Part shown: piece after piece, positions 39,112 through 49,449 of the stretch
Layout of the letters: each line of letters begins with the position of its first letter
Numbering within the stretch: position 1 is the stretch's first letter
Position numbers and translations under genes: made by a program
The notes under the pieces: model-generated
What the model was told of the DNA's origin: nothing
Database searches by the model: none
The model's input: only the letters and a program-made list of their open reading frames with translations
From: Marinomonas rhodophyticola
Lineage (GTDB): Bacteria; Pseudomonadota; Gammaproteobacteria; Pseudomonadales; Marinomonadaceae
Reading direction: 5' to 3'
Length of the DNA: 64,000 nucleotides
NCBI RefSeq assembly: GCF_026113935.1
Contig: NZ_JAPEUL010000004.1
Coordinates: 744,001 to 808,000 of the forward strand

Positions 39112-39948
39112 ATTAACAATTCGCTTCTTTTTAGCGGTAAGGTATCCAGTGCACGTTTTCTTGTGTTGGTATTTTTGTCTGCTGCAATGATTGTCGCCGA
39201 TGTTCGTTATTCTGTTTTTTCGCAAGTAAGGCCATATTTGACCTTGCTTGTAACACCGATTCAGGTGGTGGTTAATACGCCGCAAAAAATGTTTAATTGG
39301 GCGGGTGAGCACCTTGCCAGCCGCGAAGGATTGGTTAAGGAAAATCAGTCTTTGCAAGCTGAAATATTGTTATTGCGTAGTCGTCAGCAACGTCTTGATT
39401 CGCTTCAGGCCGAAAACGTTCGATTGCGAGAATTATTGGACGCCTCTCAACGTGTTGATGAAAAAATCGTCATGGCAGAAGTGATTGGTTTTGATCAGAA
39501 TGCTTACAGCCATCGCTTGATGATTGATAAAGGCTTTTCTTCTGGCGCTTATGTGGGACAGCCTGTTTTAGATGCTACTGGCGTGCTTGGGCAGGTCGTT
39601 GAAACGGCGGCATACAGTAGTCGAGTATTGCTGATTGCTGATGCGAGCCATTTTGTTCCTGTGCAATTATCTCGAACTGGTTTTAGGGGGATTTTGCGGG
39701 GAACAGGGGATTTGAAGCGTATGGAGTTAATGAGTGTTCCTCGATCCGTGGATATCAAAAAGGGCGACATTTTGACAACGTCGGGTTTGGATAAGCGTTT
39801 TCCTAGTGGCTACCCAGTTGGTGTGGTACGAAGTGTAAAATACACCCAAGGAAAAGCTTATGCGGATGTTGATGTGGTTCCTTTGGCTCAGTTAGGTCGT
39901 AGTCGCCACGTAATGCTGATTGAAAAACCCGAGGCTGAGCGAGAATGA
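39112..39948 (+). CDS. mreC: Rod-shape protein MreC, probable ATT start
   Basis: Periplasmic bitopic protein that links MreB to the elongation synthases. A helix (FLVLVFLSAAMIVADV) precedes a coiled coil (LVKENQSLQAEILLLRSRQQ) and the beta-rich MreC domain with SRVLLIADASHFVPVQ and VKKGDILTTSGLD-like sequence (DIKKGDILTTSGLD). No ATG, GTG or TTG gives a full N-terminus with an SD; ATT at 39112 follows AGGAG by six bases and yields (M)NNSLLFSGKVSSARF. The alternative GTG 39163 would cut into the helix. Length 278. Confidence 0.88.
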   Translation: MNNSLLFSGKVSSARFLVLVFLSAAMIVADVRYSVFSQVRPYLTLLVTPIQVVVNTPQKMFNWAGEHLASREGLVKENQSLQAEILLLRSRQQRLDSLQAENVRLRELLDASQRVDEKIVMAEVIGFDQNAYSHRLMIDKGFSSGAYVGQPVLDATGVLGQVVETAAYSSRVLLIADASHFVPVQLSRTGFRGILRGTGDLKRMELMSVPRSVDIKKGDILTTSGLDKRFPSGYPVGVVRSVKYTQGKAYADVDVVPLAQLGRSRHVMLIEKPEAERE

Positions 39949-40419
39949 AGCCAATTTTTGTTTTTTGTATCACGCTATTAACCGCTTTAATGCTTGAAGC
40001 TGTGCCTTTTCCTGAGCAATTTGTTTGGTTCCGTCCAGAGTGGGCTTTGCTGGTCATACTGTATTGGGTGATCGCTTTGCCATTTCGAGTGGGAGTCGGT
40101 TTAGCTTGGTTCTTAGGGTTGATGGTGGATTTATTGCAAGGTGGCATAATAGGTCAACATTCCCTAACTTATGTCATCATTGCTTATACCTGTGCTGTTT
40201 TTTACAAGCGTTTAAGAATGTATCACCGCTGGCAGCAAGGTTTTTTTATCTGTATGTTGGTCAGTATTAATCAGTTACTGGATTTCTGGATTGATCATTA
40301 TCTTGGGTATGCAGAAGCCCACCTTGATGATTTTTATGCCAGCGGTTATTACTGGTTTGTTGTGGCCTTGGTCATTTATTATTTTGCGTAGCGTGCGACG
40401 CATTTATGCTATCCGTTAG
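39945..40419 (+). CDS. mreD: Rod-shape protein MreD, frameshifted at 3' end
   Basis: A small five-helix membrane partner of MreC. The sequence begins MKPIFVFCITLLTALMLEAVPFPEQF and contains RVGVGLAWFLGLMVDLLQGG, the MreD signature. The frame ends early at TAG 40390-40392 (YYFA). In a different frame the DNA continues LRSVRRIYAIR to TAG 40417-40419, which matches the basic tail of MreD. One extra or two missing bases near 40375-40384 explain it. The ATG overlaps the mreC stop. Confidence 0.85.
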
Positions 40420-40439
40420 GCTGTTTTTAGGAAGAGTTT

Positions 40440-41048
40440 ATGCTTGTTTTGGCTTCCGCTTCGCCGAGAAGGAAAGAGCTGCTTAGTCTCTTGGTGAAGG
40501 AATTTGAGGTTCTGCCTGCCGATATTGATGAGACACCACATCATCAAGAAGCAGCAAAAGATTATGTCGTTCGTATGGCGGTTGAGAAAGCCAAGGCAGC
40601 CATTAATAAATATAAAGTGCAACCGGATGCTGATTCCTCTGCTATTATTATGTCATCCGATACGAGTGTTGTGATTGATGGGGACATTTTAGGTAAACCG
40701 GCTTCTCTTGACGACTCACATTCTATGCTTAGACGGCTTTCTGGTCGTTCCCACCAAGTAATTACTTCTCTTTGTCTTAGTGATCTTAGATTCGACCATG
40801 TCATAACAAAGTGCATTGTAAATGATGTATCGTTTCGTGACATTTCCGATGTTGAAATAGAACAGTATTGGAAAACAGGTGAGCCACATGACAAAGCGGG
40901 GTCTTATGCCATTCAGGGATTAGGTGCTGTTTTTGTTCGTTCAATGTCTGGTTCATATTCGGCGATTGTGGGTTTGCCTTTGTATGAGGCGGCACTGATG
41001 TTGGCTCAATTTGGAATTCATCCATTAGAGGGATTATCCCATGAGTGA
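40440..41048 (+). CDS. maf: Maf-family nucleoside triphosphate pyrophosphatase
   Basis: Hydrolyses dTTP, UTP or modified nucleotides as a house-cleaning enzyme. It starts MLVLASASPRRKELLSLL, the Maf signature; IIMSSDTSVVIDGDILGKP and SGRSHQVITSLCL are further conserved motifs, with AGSYAIQGLGAVFVRSMSGSYSAIVGLPL at the end. Length 202 is typical. SD AGGAAGAG precedes the ATG. It overlaps rng by 8 bp. Confidence 0.92.
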   Translation: MLVLASASPRRKELLSLLVKEFEVLPADIDETPHHQEAAKDYVVRMAVEKAKAAINKYKVQPDADSSAIIMSSDTSVVIDGDILGKPASLDDSHSMLRRLSGRSHQVITSLCLSDLRFDHVITKCIVNDVSFRDISDVEIEQYWKTGEPHDKAGSYAIQGLGAVFVRSMSGSYSAIVGLPLYEAALMLAQFGIHPLEGLSHE

Positions 41049-42495
41049 AGATGTACTCATAAATGTGACTCCGATGGAGATACGTGTTGCCTTGGTTGAG
41101 AACGGTGTGTTGCAAGAGGTTTACATTGAGCGCTCTAGTCGTAAAGGCATTGTAGGTAATATTTATCAAGGAAAAGTGGTTCGAGTGCTTCCGGGTATGC
41201 AGGCAGCTTTTGTCGACATAGGTTTAGAACGTGCGGCTTTTATTCATGTTTCAGAAGTAGCAGATCGCGATGCTGTTAACCCAAGTGATCAAATTGGTGA
41301 TTACTTGCGTGAAGGGCAATCATTAGTGGTGCAGGTAACGAAAGATCCGATTAGTACAAAAGGGGCGCGTTTGACAACGCATCTTTCTATTCCTTCTCGT
41401 TATCTCGTTTACATGCCAGACCAATCTCATGTGGGTGTAAGCCAAAGAATCGAAAATGAAGCTGAGCGTGAGCGTCTTAAGTCACTGGTTTCTGAAGCCT
41501 TGACCGATGCTGATGAAAACAGCGGCTATATATTACGAACAGCGGCTGAAAGAGCAGGTGAAGAGGAGATATTGGCTGATATTAAATTTCTCACTCGACT
41601 ATGGCAGTCTGTGAAACGTCGTATGCAGCATGCAAAAGCTCCTTCTATTATTTATGAAGATCTCCCTTTGCATTTGCGTACTATGCGTGATTTGGTGGGG
41701 TTGTCGACAGAGAAAATTCGCATCGATTCCAAAGAAAACTATGCCAAATTGCGTTCCTTTGCTGAAGACTTTATTCCTGAGTTGCGAGATCGTATAGAGT
41801 ATTACCCGGGTGAGCGTCCGATTTTTGATCTGTATAGTGTTGAAGATGAAATTCAAAAAGCGCTAGATAGAAAGGTGCAATTGAAGTCGGGTGGGTATTT
41901 ATTGGTTGAACAAACTGAATCAATGACAACCATTGATGTAAATACAGGCGCTTTTGTGGGCAGTCGGAATCTTGAGGAGACTATCTACAAGACGAATCTT
42001 GAGGCAGCAACCGCTATTGGTCGACAACTGAGATTGAGAAATCTTGGTGGCATTATTATTATCGATTTCATTGATATGGAAGATGAAGAGCACAAACGTC
42101 AAGTGCTTAGAATGCTTGAAAAAATATTGGATGCAGATCACGCTAAAACCAAAATTACCGGTGTTTCTGAGTTGGGTTTGGTGGAAATGACAAGGAAGAG
42201 AACACGAGAAAGTCTTGGGCAAACGCTTTGTGAGCCTTGTCGTTCTTGTCGTGGTAGTGGTTTGGTAAAAACACCAGAAACAGTGTGTTATGAAGTGTTT
42301 CGAGAGATTTTAAGGGCGGATCGTGCTTATAATTCTCAAACTTATACGGTCTTGGCGGCCAGTCCTGTTGTCGAACGTTTTCTTGATGAAGAAAGTGCGG
42401 CGGTCGCAGAGTTAGAGGCGTTTATTGGCAAGACAATTCGCTTTCAAGTGGACTCTATTTATACACAAGATCAATATGATGTGGTTCTGCGTTAG
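41041..42495 (+). CDS. rng: Ribonuclease G
   Basis: Single-strand endonuclease of the RNase E/G family that matures the 16S rRNA 5' end. Length 484, usual for RNase G without the RNase E tail. An S1 domain (RKGIVGNIYQGKVVRVLPGMQAAFVDIGLERAAFIHVSE region) is followed by the 5'-sensor and catalytic DNase-like site: TTIDVNTGAFVGSRN (metal Asp) and IIIDFIDM. The zinc-link CEPCRSCRGSG, with CxxC, is also seen. It overlaps maf and precedes yhdP by 17 bp. Confidence 0.94.
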   Translation: MSEDVLINVTPMEIRVALVENGVLQEVYIERSSRKGIVGNIYQGKVVRVLPGMQAAFVDIGLERAAFIHVSEVADRDAVNPSDQIGDYLREGQSLVVQVTKDPISTKGARLTTHLSIPSRYLVYMPDQSHVGVSQRIENEAERERLKSLVSEALTDADENSGYILRTAAERAGEEEILADIKFLTRLWQSVKRRMQHAKAPSIIYEDLPLHLRTMRDLVGLSTEKIRIDSKENYAKLRSFAEDFIPELRDRIEYYPGERPIFDLYSVEDEIQKALDRKVQLKSGGYLLVEQTESMTTIDVNTGAFVGSRNLEETIYKTNLEAATAIGRQLRLRNLGGIIIIDFIDMEDEEHKRQVLRMLEKILDADHAKTKITGVSELGLVEMTRKRTRESLGQTLCEPCRSCRGSGLVKTPETVCYEVFREILRADRAYNSQTYTVLAASPVVERFLDEESAAVAELEAFIGKTIRFQVDSIYTQDQYDVVLR

Positions 42496-42512
42496 CAGTA
42501 AAAGGTCTTAAT

Positions 42513-45500
42513 ATGCGTTGGCTATTGCGTAAACTGATCTTGGTGTTTTTTTGGGGTGGGGTGGCTTTTATAGCCCTGCTTGCGGTATTTGCTGTTAGCG
42601 TTGAGAGATTGCTTCCCTATTTAGATCATTATCGGCCTCAAATAGAGCGTAACCTTCAGCAAATCACAGGGTACCCCGTTTCTTTAGAGCAAATAGATGG
42701 GCGTTTAGAGGGGATTGATCCGACCGTTTCTGTGAGTGGCTTTGATTTGTTTGTCAATGGGCAGCCTGCCATTACGATAGATGAAATGCGTGTTCGCTTG
42801 GACATTGTCCAGACCATTTTGAGTTTGAGTCCTCAGTTTACCTATATTCGATTTGTGCGTCCCTCTATTCTGTTGCAAGAAAGTGAGGGGCAGTGGCGCT
42901 TAAATGGTGCGATGCCATCTCGTGACATGCAAAATGATGTTGGGGTTGAGCGAGTGTTAGATTATCTTGCCGCGCAGCGTAATTTTTCTGTTTTCGATGC
43001 AAAACTCCATATTACTAGTGAGCAGCTGGGTGAGCATTCTGTCAAAATTCCTCATGTGTATCTTTTTAAACAAGCTTTTAAATCGTTATTGAGCGCTAAT
43101 TTTTATCTGGATGACAATTTATCACCATTTCAGATGAGTGCGCGTATCGATGAGACTCGTAGTTTGTTGGGTAATTACCGAGTAAAGGCCTTTCTCCGAG
43201 CACCTCAAGTTACATTGCCGTTGCAAAACATGTTACCAGCGGAGGCGTATTCATTGTCGTCTGTTGAGCTTGGGGGCGATGTTTGGCTAGATGTGCTGAT
43301 TGGTAAAGAGCTTGAGGTCCGCGCGGAGTCTGTTCAGCTTAACGTCGCATTTGATGATGGTCAGCAATACAAAATCACCCCTTCTCTTCGCCTTCATTAC
43401 TCTTTAACGCAGCCTAGCCTTCGTGTGGATGCGCATAATATGTTGGTTGTAGATCAAGATGGGCGATCTTACCCTTCAACCGATATGGCTTTCGATTGGT
43501 CTTCTGTGACTGATCGGTCAAACCTAGCGTTTAACCAGGTCGATATTGCTTTGGCGCAACAGATTTCTAGGTATTTTTTGCCTGAAAAATCGGATGCTGC
43601 TCAAATATTAGCGGGGTTGAATCCTACTGGATTGGCTCAGAATGGTTCTGTTCGTTTGTGGCGTGAAAACGATGATTTGGCTTTTCAATTTTTAAGTAAT
43701 TTGCGTTCAGCCTCTGTGCAAAGTTATAACGGTATCCCTAAAGCAAGCAATATTAATGCTGTTTTTAGTTTGTCTGAGGATAGTGGTTATATTGATTTTC
43801 GTGGACGTAACAGTGATATCGCTTTTGATACGCTGTATGAGGAGTCTTGGTCTGCTGATTTTTTATCGGGTTATGTCAGTTGGCAAAAAGTTTCAGATGC
43901 TTTTTTGATAAGTGGTCGAGACTTACTGGTTCAGCGTAATAATGCGGATATTCAAGGAGGGTTTAGATTAGAGATTCGTGAAGCAGAGCCTGATTGGATA
44001 GCGTTGGATTTGCATGGTCGCAATTTGTCTGTTGCCGATCGTTTAACTTATCTTCCGCCAACGGCGCTTAGTCCAGATGTGATGACTTGGATAAAAGAAG
44101 CATTTACAGATACTGGTAAAGTAGAGACTGTAGATGTTTTGGTGCAAAGTGAGTTGTCGGATGGGGCTGTGCCTCATGTTCGAGTTCAGTTGGCGGTAAG
44201 TGATGCTAGCGTAACATTTGATCCTAATTGGCCGACAGCAAACAAAGTGAATGGCTTTTTTGAGTTTGATGGGGCGGGTGTAAGCGTCGAAGTCGCATCG
44301 GGTTATATGCTGGATTTGCCGATTAGTAATTTGTTATTGACGGTTCCTATCTCAAAGGGACTCTGCAGATTGGTTAAACCTTAAAGGTGAGGTCAGTGAC
44401 AGCGCTCCATTGATTTTAGCGATGCTGAAGGCTACTCCTCTGGCTGATTCTGTATTACAGCCTTTTTCGAATTGGCAGTTAGAGGGGAATGTGGCGGGAC
44501 GTTTCGATATTGCTGTTCCATTCAAAGAGGGAGTTGATCCTAAGGTGCAATTGAGTTTGGATTTTAAGGACAATCCTTTGCTTATTAGCGATATTGATCT
44601 TTCCACACGGGTTAAATTAGGGCGTTTGAATTACAGTTCCGATCTTGGTGTAACGGGTTCTGAATTTGATGTAGAAGCGTTAGGGGGAGGTCGCATCTTT
44701 CCTTGTCATCTGAAGCAACGCCAAGTGGTGGACTCGCAGTTAATGGTGATATAGCAGGCAATGTGGATATTAAAAAAGTCGCTGCTTGGCATAAATTGCC
44801 TGTTGCCTTGAGTAACAAAGTATCAGGCAACGCCGCCTACTCTGGTGCGCTATCTGTCAATAAATCTCAAGATGGGCAGGTTGATTTAACCATTAACAGT
44901 AATTTACAGGGTATAAAAATAGATTTGCCTGAACCGATTGGTAAAAAAATTGGGGAGGCTGAGTCTTTGCAACTTAAGGTGATGCAGCACGAAAAAGATT
45001 TGGTTGTTGATGTTGATTACTCTACCTTAGTAGAAGCAAGGCTGTTGTTGCAAAACGGTAATGAATTCGTTGGTGGGGAGGTGCTGTTAAATGCAAATCA
45101 AAATCAGGCTTTGAGCTCGCAGATCCCAAAAGGCCTAGTGTTGTCTGGTGGTGTTGACCGCTTTTATGTTAAAGATTGGCAGTCTTTGTTTAGTGATTTG
45201 TCAGCAGAATCAGCACCGTCTGTCGAGACGGTTGATATCCCTGAGATTCCTAAGTGGTTGAGTAGGGTTGATTTGATTGTGGACGATGTCATTGTTGACG
45301 ACAATAACACATGGCATAACTTCAAGATTGCCTATGATGTTGCGACAAATAGGTCACTTTTTGTGAGCCTCTGACGAGATGAATTTTTCTTTGCTGGATG
45401 ATAATGGGACACCTAATTTGCATTTTGGTTTTTTAAGTTGGAATACGGCAACTTCTGATTCTAATGCTTCGGTAGCGAAGGGAGCACCTATATCGGCAAA

Positions 45501-46338
45501 GCAAATTCCTAATATGATGCTGTCGATTGATCAGTTGTATTTGAATGAAAGCCCTTATGGTGATTGGCAGTTGGCTATTTCTCGCAATGGAGATGTTGTA
45601 CGTATTGATCCTATCTCCTCACAATTGCAGACAGGTGACTTCAAAGGTAGTCTGATATGGCAAGACAAAGGTAAAGATTCTCGTGTTGAATTAGTCATTG
45701 CGGCGAATGGTGCCGATTTGGCTGAATTGACAAGAAAATTTTCCAACGAGGCTATTGTGTCTTCGAAAAAATACAGTATTGATGTTGGTTTGAATTGGGA
45801 TGGTCATCCTTTCTACTTTGATCGTAAGTCGGTTTCTGGGCGTATTGCTTTTTCGGCTGAGAATGGAAATTTCAGTAAAGTAGATGAGTTGCCAGCGTTT
45901 CTTAAAGCGTTAGGTATCTTTAATATTGGAGCGTTAAGTCGACGTCTGCTGTTAGATTTTTCCGATGTGTATGAACCTGGTTTGACTTATGACCAGTTTA
46001 AAGGAACACTTTCCTTAGAAAGAGGGCTTCTTAAAACCACTTCACCGATCTCGATTGTCTCACCTACGGCAGAATTATCTATAGAGGGAGAGGCTGATAT
46101 TGTTAATGAAACCTTGAACGAAAGGCTTACGGCTACTTTTCCGATATCCGGAACCTTGCCTTTGGCTGGTTTATTATGGGGGACACCACAATTAGCGGGT
46201 TTGTTATTTATAACGGACAAACTCATAGGTGACCAACTTTCAAAGGTGACCAGTGTGCAATATAAGGTAGAAGGCTCTTTTAATGATCCGGTGATGACTC
46301 CGATTCGTTATCGCCCCCTAGAGAAAAAAGCAAAATAA
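42513..46338 (+). CDS. yhdP: AsmA-like phospholipid transport protein YhdP, three frameshifts
   Basis: A giant bridge-like protein (about 1274 residues corrected) that carries phospholipids to the outer membrane. An N-terminal helix (LILVFFWGGVAFIALLAVFAV) anchors it; the rest is beta-rich. Breaks: GGGACTC at 44357-44363 (one extra base; restores SKGSADWLNLKG), a G5 run near 44692-44696 (one missing), and GAGCCTC at 45365-45371 (one extra; restores FVSSDEMNFSL). The C-terminus has GRIAFSAENGNFSKVDELP and ALGIFNIGALSRRL, the conserved AsmA end. A TAATG junction couples it to the next gene. Confidence 0.9.
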
Positions 46339-47174
46339 TGACTACTACCTTAACTGTTGCTGCTATTCAGCTAACCAGTACCAATTGTTGGCAAGACAAC
46401 TTGAATCAGGTGAAGCAGCTAGTGGCGGCAGCAGTAAATGATGGTGCTCGTCTTGTTGTGCTGCCTGAAAATGTTTTCTTGTTTAATGGTAAAGGAATGC
46501 GGGATTTAGCCGAATCACCTGATCAAGCAGCATTATTTGAAGAGATGCGTGGCCTGGCAATAAAGCATGCTATTTATCTTGTTGTTGGTTCCCATCCATC
46601 CTTACTAAGGCCAAATGGTGACAAAGTGAGTGATCGACGAGTCCGGCAAACCTGTTGGGTGATTCGTCCAGACGGTTGCTTACTGGAACGTTATGACAAG
46701 ATTCATTTATTTGATGTGACAGTCAATGATAAGGCGGCGTCCTATAAAGAATCCGATGTCATTGGCCTCGGAGAGCTTGCTTTAAAAGTGGTTGAAGTGG
46801 ATGGTTTCAAAGTGGGTTTGAGTATCTGCTACGATTTGCGCTTTCCTGAGCTTTATCGGGCGCTGGTTACATTGGGTGCGGAGATATTGCTGGTTCCAGC
46901 GGCATTTACTTATGTTACTGGCAAGGCGCATTGGAGTATTTTATTGGCTGCGAGGGCCATAGAGAATCAGTGTTATGTTCTGGGTGTAGGGCAGTGTGGT
47001 TGGCATAATGAGACGCGACAAACTTATGGAAACAGTGCACTGTATTCCCCTTGGGGGGAGTGTTTAGCCAATTTGGGTGAAGCGCCGAGTTATTTTGTTT
47101 TTGCTGTAGACAAACAGCAGATTAGCGAAAGTAGACAAAAAATGCCTTGTTTCTCTCATCGAAGGCTGATCTAA
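46338..47174 (+). CDS. Carbon-nitrogen hydrolase (nitrilase superfamily, Nit1/YbeM-like)
   Basis: A 278-residue amidase of the group that repairs deaminated glutathione. The catalytic Glu-Lys-Cys triad is visible: VVLPENVFLF (Glu), YDKIHLFDV (Lys) and GLSICYDLRFPELYR (Cys). HWSILLAARAIENQCYVLG is the family's C-terminal motif. Its ATG overlaps the yhdP stop by one base (TAATG), indicating coupling. The same pair is adjacent in Pseudomonas. Substrate is inferred. Confidence 0.87.
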   Translation: MTTTLTVAAIQLTSTNCWQDNLNQVKQLVAAAVNDGARLVVLPENVFLFNGKGMRDLAESPDQAALFEEMRGLAIKHAIYLVVGSHPSLLRPNGDKVSDRRVRQTCWVIRPDGCLLERYDKIHLFDVTVNDKAASYKESDVIGLGELALKVVEVDGFKVGLSICYDLRFPELYRALVTLGAEILLVPAAFTYVTGKAHWSILLAARAIENQCYVLGVGQCGWHNETRQTYGNSALYSPWGECLANLGEAPSYFVFAVDKQQISESRQKMPCFSHRRLI

Positions 47175-47195
47175 GTTAAAATAACTGGCTAAAGT

Positions 47196-47248
47196 AAAAA
47201 GCCCCATTTTCCAAGCCTTCATTGTAGGCCTGGATATTGGGGCTTTTT
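47196..47248. terminator. Bidirectional terminator between nitrilase and darP
   Basis: AAAAAGCCCCA and TGGGGCTTTTT form an 11-bp stem with an inner AAGCC/GGCCT-like extension, flanked by A and T runs. It closes two convergent operons. Confidence 0.9.
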
Positions 47249-47265
47249 ACTATCTTTGTGCGACC

Positions 47266-47802
47266 TTACTCTTTTAGACCAAGGCGTTTTTCTTCTGTTT
47301 CTCGCAAGAAGCGGAAAAGTTTTTTGCGGTTTGAGGTGTTGCCTTCTTGCGAAACTTCTTTTTGAGACTGGCGGATTAACTGTCTTAGTAATTGGATGTC
47401 TTCAATTTGAGGGTTTTCCTCTAAATACTCTGACAATGCTTCTTTGCTGTTTTCCCCAATAAGTAGATCTCTACGAATTTCAAGCTGATGAAACAGCTTA
47501 TTGTAAGCAGCAGAAGTGGAGTCGAACATTGCTACACGGTGCGCAATGGCTTCGTGGTCTTCCGTGCGCATAATTTTACCAATGTACTGTAAGTGTCTTC
47601 TCATGGCCTCATGTTGCTTTATTCTGCCTGCTTCGACAAAGGCTTCGCGTAATGTGTCAGACATTTCCACTTTTTTAAGCTGATTTTTGCTAAGGCCTAA
47701 TAATTTTTTTCCAAGATCTTGCAGGGCTTCCATTTCACGCTTGATCTGGGTTTTGCTCTTAGGAATGTCGTCGTCGTTTTCAAATTGATCAAAGTCTGTC
47801 AT
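47266..47802 (-). CDS. darP: Ribosome biogenesis factor DarP (YjgA/DUF615)
   Basis: Binds the late 50S precursor and helps 23S rRNA maturation. The 178-residue, highly charged helical protein contains KSKTQIKREMEALQDLGKKLL, RHLQYIGKIMR and QLIRQSQKEV, all DarP signatures. It follows mgtE on the same strand by 6 bp and is the last gene of that operon, closed by a bidirectional terminator. In many relatives it sits beside tldD and pmbA, which are absent here. Confidence 0.9.
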   Translation of the reverse strand: MTDFDQFENDDDIPKSKTQIKREMEALQDLGKKLLGLSKNQLKKVEMSDTLREAFVEAGRIKQHEAMRRHLQYIGKIMRTEDHEAIAHRVAMFDSTSAAYNKLFHQLEIRRDLLIGENSKEALSEYLEENPQIEDIQLLRQLIRQSQKEVSQEGNTSNRKKLFRFLRETEEKRLGLKE

Positions 47803-47808
47803 GGGAAC

Positions 47809-49161
47809 CTATATTAGAAAAATAGTAGCAAGACCAAGGAAGGATAAAAATCCCACCACATCGGTCACGGTAGTCAAAATTACGCTGCCAGCTAGGGCTG
47901 GATCTATGCCTATTCTTTTTAACAAAATCGGCAGAAGTGTACCAGTGGCTGCTGCAAATAGCAGGTTTATTACGATAGCGCCCGCTATGATATAGGCAAT
48001 CTTGATGTTGTCAAACCAAAGCGCAGTCAGGATGGCAATAACGGTAGACCACAGTAAGCCGTTGAGTAGGCCTACGATCAGTTCTCTATTCAGTAGCCAG
48101 CGCGTATTTGTTGCGCCAATTTGGTTTAGGGCAATCCCGCGAATCACCAAGGTAAGTACCTGGGAGCCTGCAATACCGCCCATGCTAGCGACTATTGGCA
48201 TTAGAATGGCTAGCGCAACGACTTGGTCAAGCGTGGCTTGAAACAGCCCAATGACGTAAGAAGCAATAAACGCAGTGATGAGATTGATGCCTAGCCAGAC
48301 TGCTCGCCGTTTTGTGGTTTTCATAATCGGTGAGAAGGTGTCTTCATCGTCATCAAGGCCTGCCATGCTTAGCATAGAGTGCTCAGCTTCATCCCGAATG
48401 ACATCCACAACATCATCGATGGTGATGCGCCCCAAAAGTTTTTTGGTATTGCTATCAATAACAGGGGCTGAGACTAGGTCCATTTTTTCAAACAGTTGTG
48501 CTACTTCACTGGCGGGCGTTTCAGCTACGATGACAGTAAACTCTGTTTCCATAATGTCACGTATTGTGGCATTGAGGTCAGAGACCAATAGTTTGGTCAA
48601 AGGTAAGGTGCCAAGCAATCGATCAGATCGACTGACAACCAGTAAGCTGTCAGTCATGTCCGGTAGGGAGGCGTGTCTGCGTAAGTATCGAAAAGCGATA
48701 TCCACGGTTATATTGGGACGGATAGTGATTGTGTCCGTATTCATTAAGCCACCGGCAGAGTCTTCCGAATAGCTTAATAATCCTTCGACTCTCGTCCTGT
48801 CTTGTATTGACATGGACGCGAGAACTTCTTTTACAATTTTTTCTGGTAAGTGTTGCAGTAAGTCTGCAAGGTCATCACTTTCAAAATGCTCGGATACTGC
48901 GATAAGTCGCTCTGTATCCATGTTTTTCATGAACTGTATGCCAATATCTTCGCTTAGATACTGTAATACTTCGCCTTCGTTTTTTGCTTCGACTAATTCC
49001 CACAAAAGCTTACGTTCTTTTGGTGGGGAGGACTCTAATAGCCTTGCCACATCTTGTGCGGGTAATGCGCCATTAAGCAAATAACGAATCTGCATGGTCT
49101 CACCCGATTCGAGAGATTCGGTTACTGTTTGCAGATGATTAAGCGTATTTTGTTCTGACAT
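47809..49161 (-). CDS. mgtE: Magnesium transporter MgtE
   Basis: A gated Mg2+ channel in the inner membrane. The order is N domain (residues ~1-130, with repeated LLEWELVE-type helices, e.g. PPKERKLLWELVEAKN), two CBS domains (~135-255, TDTITIRPNITVDIAFRYL, VIVAETPASEVAQLF), the plug helix, and five pore helices (LGINLITAFIASYVIGLF, MGGIAGSQVLTLVIRG, with GSQ in the pore, DVVGFLSFLGLATIFL). Length 450 is normal. It lies between npr and darP in the rpoN-linked operon. Confidence 0.92.
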   Translation of the reverse strand: MSEQNTLNHLQTVTESLESGETMQIRYLLNGALPAQDVARLLESSPPKERKLLWELVEAKNEGEVLQYLSEDIGIQFMKNMDTERLIAVSEHFESDDLADLLQHLPEKIVKEVLASMSIQDRTRVEGLLSYSEDSAGGLMNTDTITIRPNITVDIAFRYLRRHASLPDMTDSLLVVSRSDRLLGTLPLTKLLVSDLNATIRDIMETEFTVIVAETPASEVAQLFEKMDLVSAPVIDSNTKKLLGRITIDDVVDVIRDEAEHSMLSMAGLDDDEDTFSPIMKTTKRRAVWLGINLITAFIASYVIGLFQATLDQVVALAILMPIVASMGGIAGSQVLTLVIRGIALNQIGATNTRWLLNRELIVGLLNGLLWSTVIAILTALWFDNIKIAYIIAGAIVINLLFAAATGTLLPILLKRIGIDPALAGSVILTTVTDVVGFLSFLGLATIFLI

Positions 49162-49170
49162 AGAAGAGTG

Positions 49171-49440
49171 TTACTCGTCTTCACCAAAGCGGTTATTAAT
49201 CAGTTCAACAATGGCTTTAACGGCGTCGCTTTCATCTTCACCATTGGCTTTTATACGAATTTCTGTTCCTTTCCCTGCAGCTAGCATCATCATGGCCATA
49301 ATGCTTTTTCCGTCAACATTTCGGCCATCTTTTTCTATGGTGATATCACACGAGAAACGAGTAGTCGTTTCAATCAGCTTGCCTGCAGCACGAGCATGCA
49401 GGCCAAGCTTATTGATAATGGTAATGGACTCTTCCTGCAT
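49171..49440 (-). CDS. ptsO: Nitrogen-PTS phosphocarrier NPr (HPr-like)
   Basis: Carries phosphate to PtsN in the regulatory PTS-Ntr chain. The phosphorylation motif GLHARAAGKL holds the active His at residue 15, and DGKSIMAMMMLAAGKGTEI is the second HPr signature. Length 89 is typical. It lies 9 bp after ptsN; rapZ, which often separates them, is missing. PtsP, its donor, is not in the window. Confidence 0.93.
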   Translation of the reverse strand: MQEESITIINKLGLHARAAGKLIETTTRFSCDITIEKDGRNVDGKSIMAMMMLAAGKGTEIRIKANGEDESDAVKAIVELINNRFGEDE

Positions 49441-49449
49441 GTACTTTTC

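Noticed and set aside
43000-46338. Four separate AsmA-like genes
   Set aside because: They are consecutive pieces of one YhdP of normal length once three indels are corrected.
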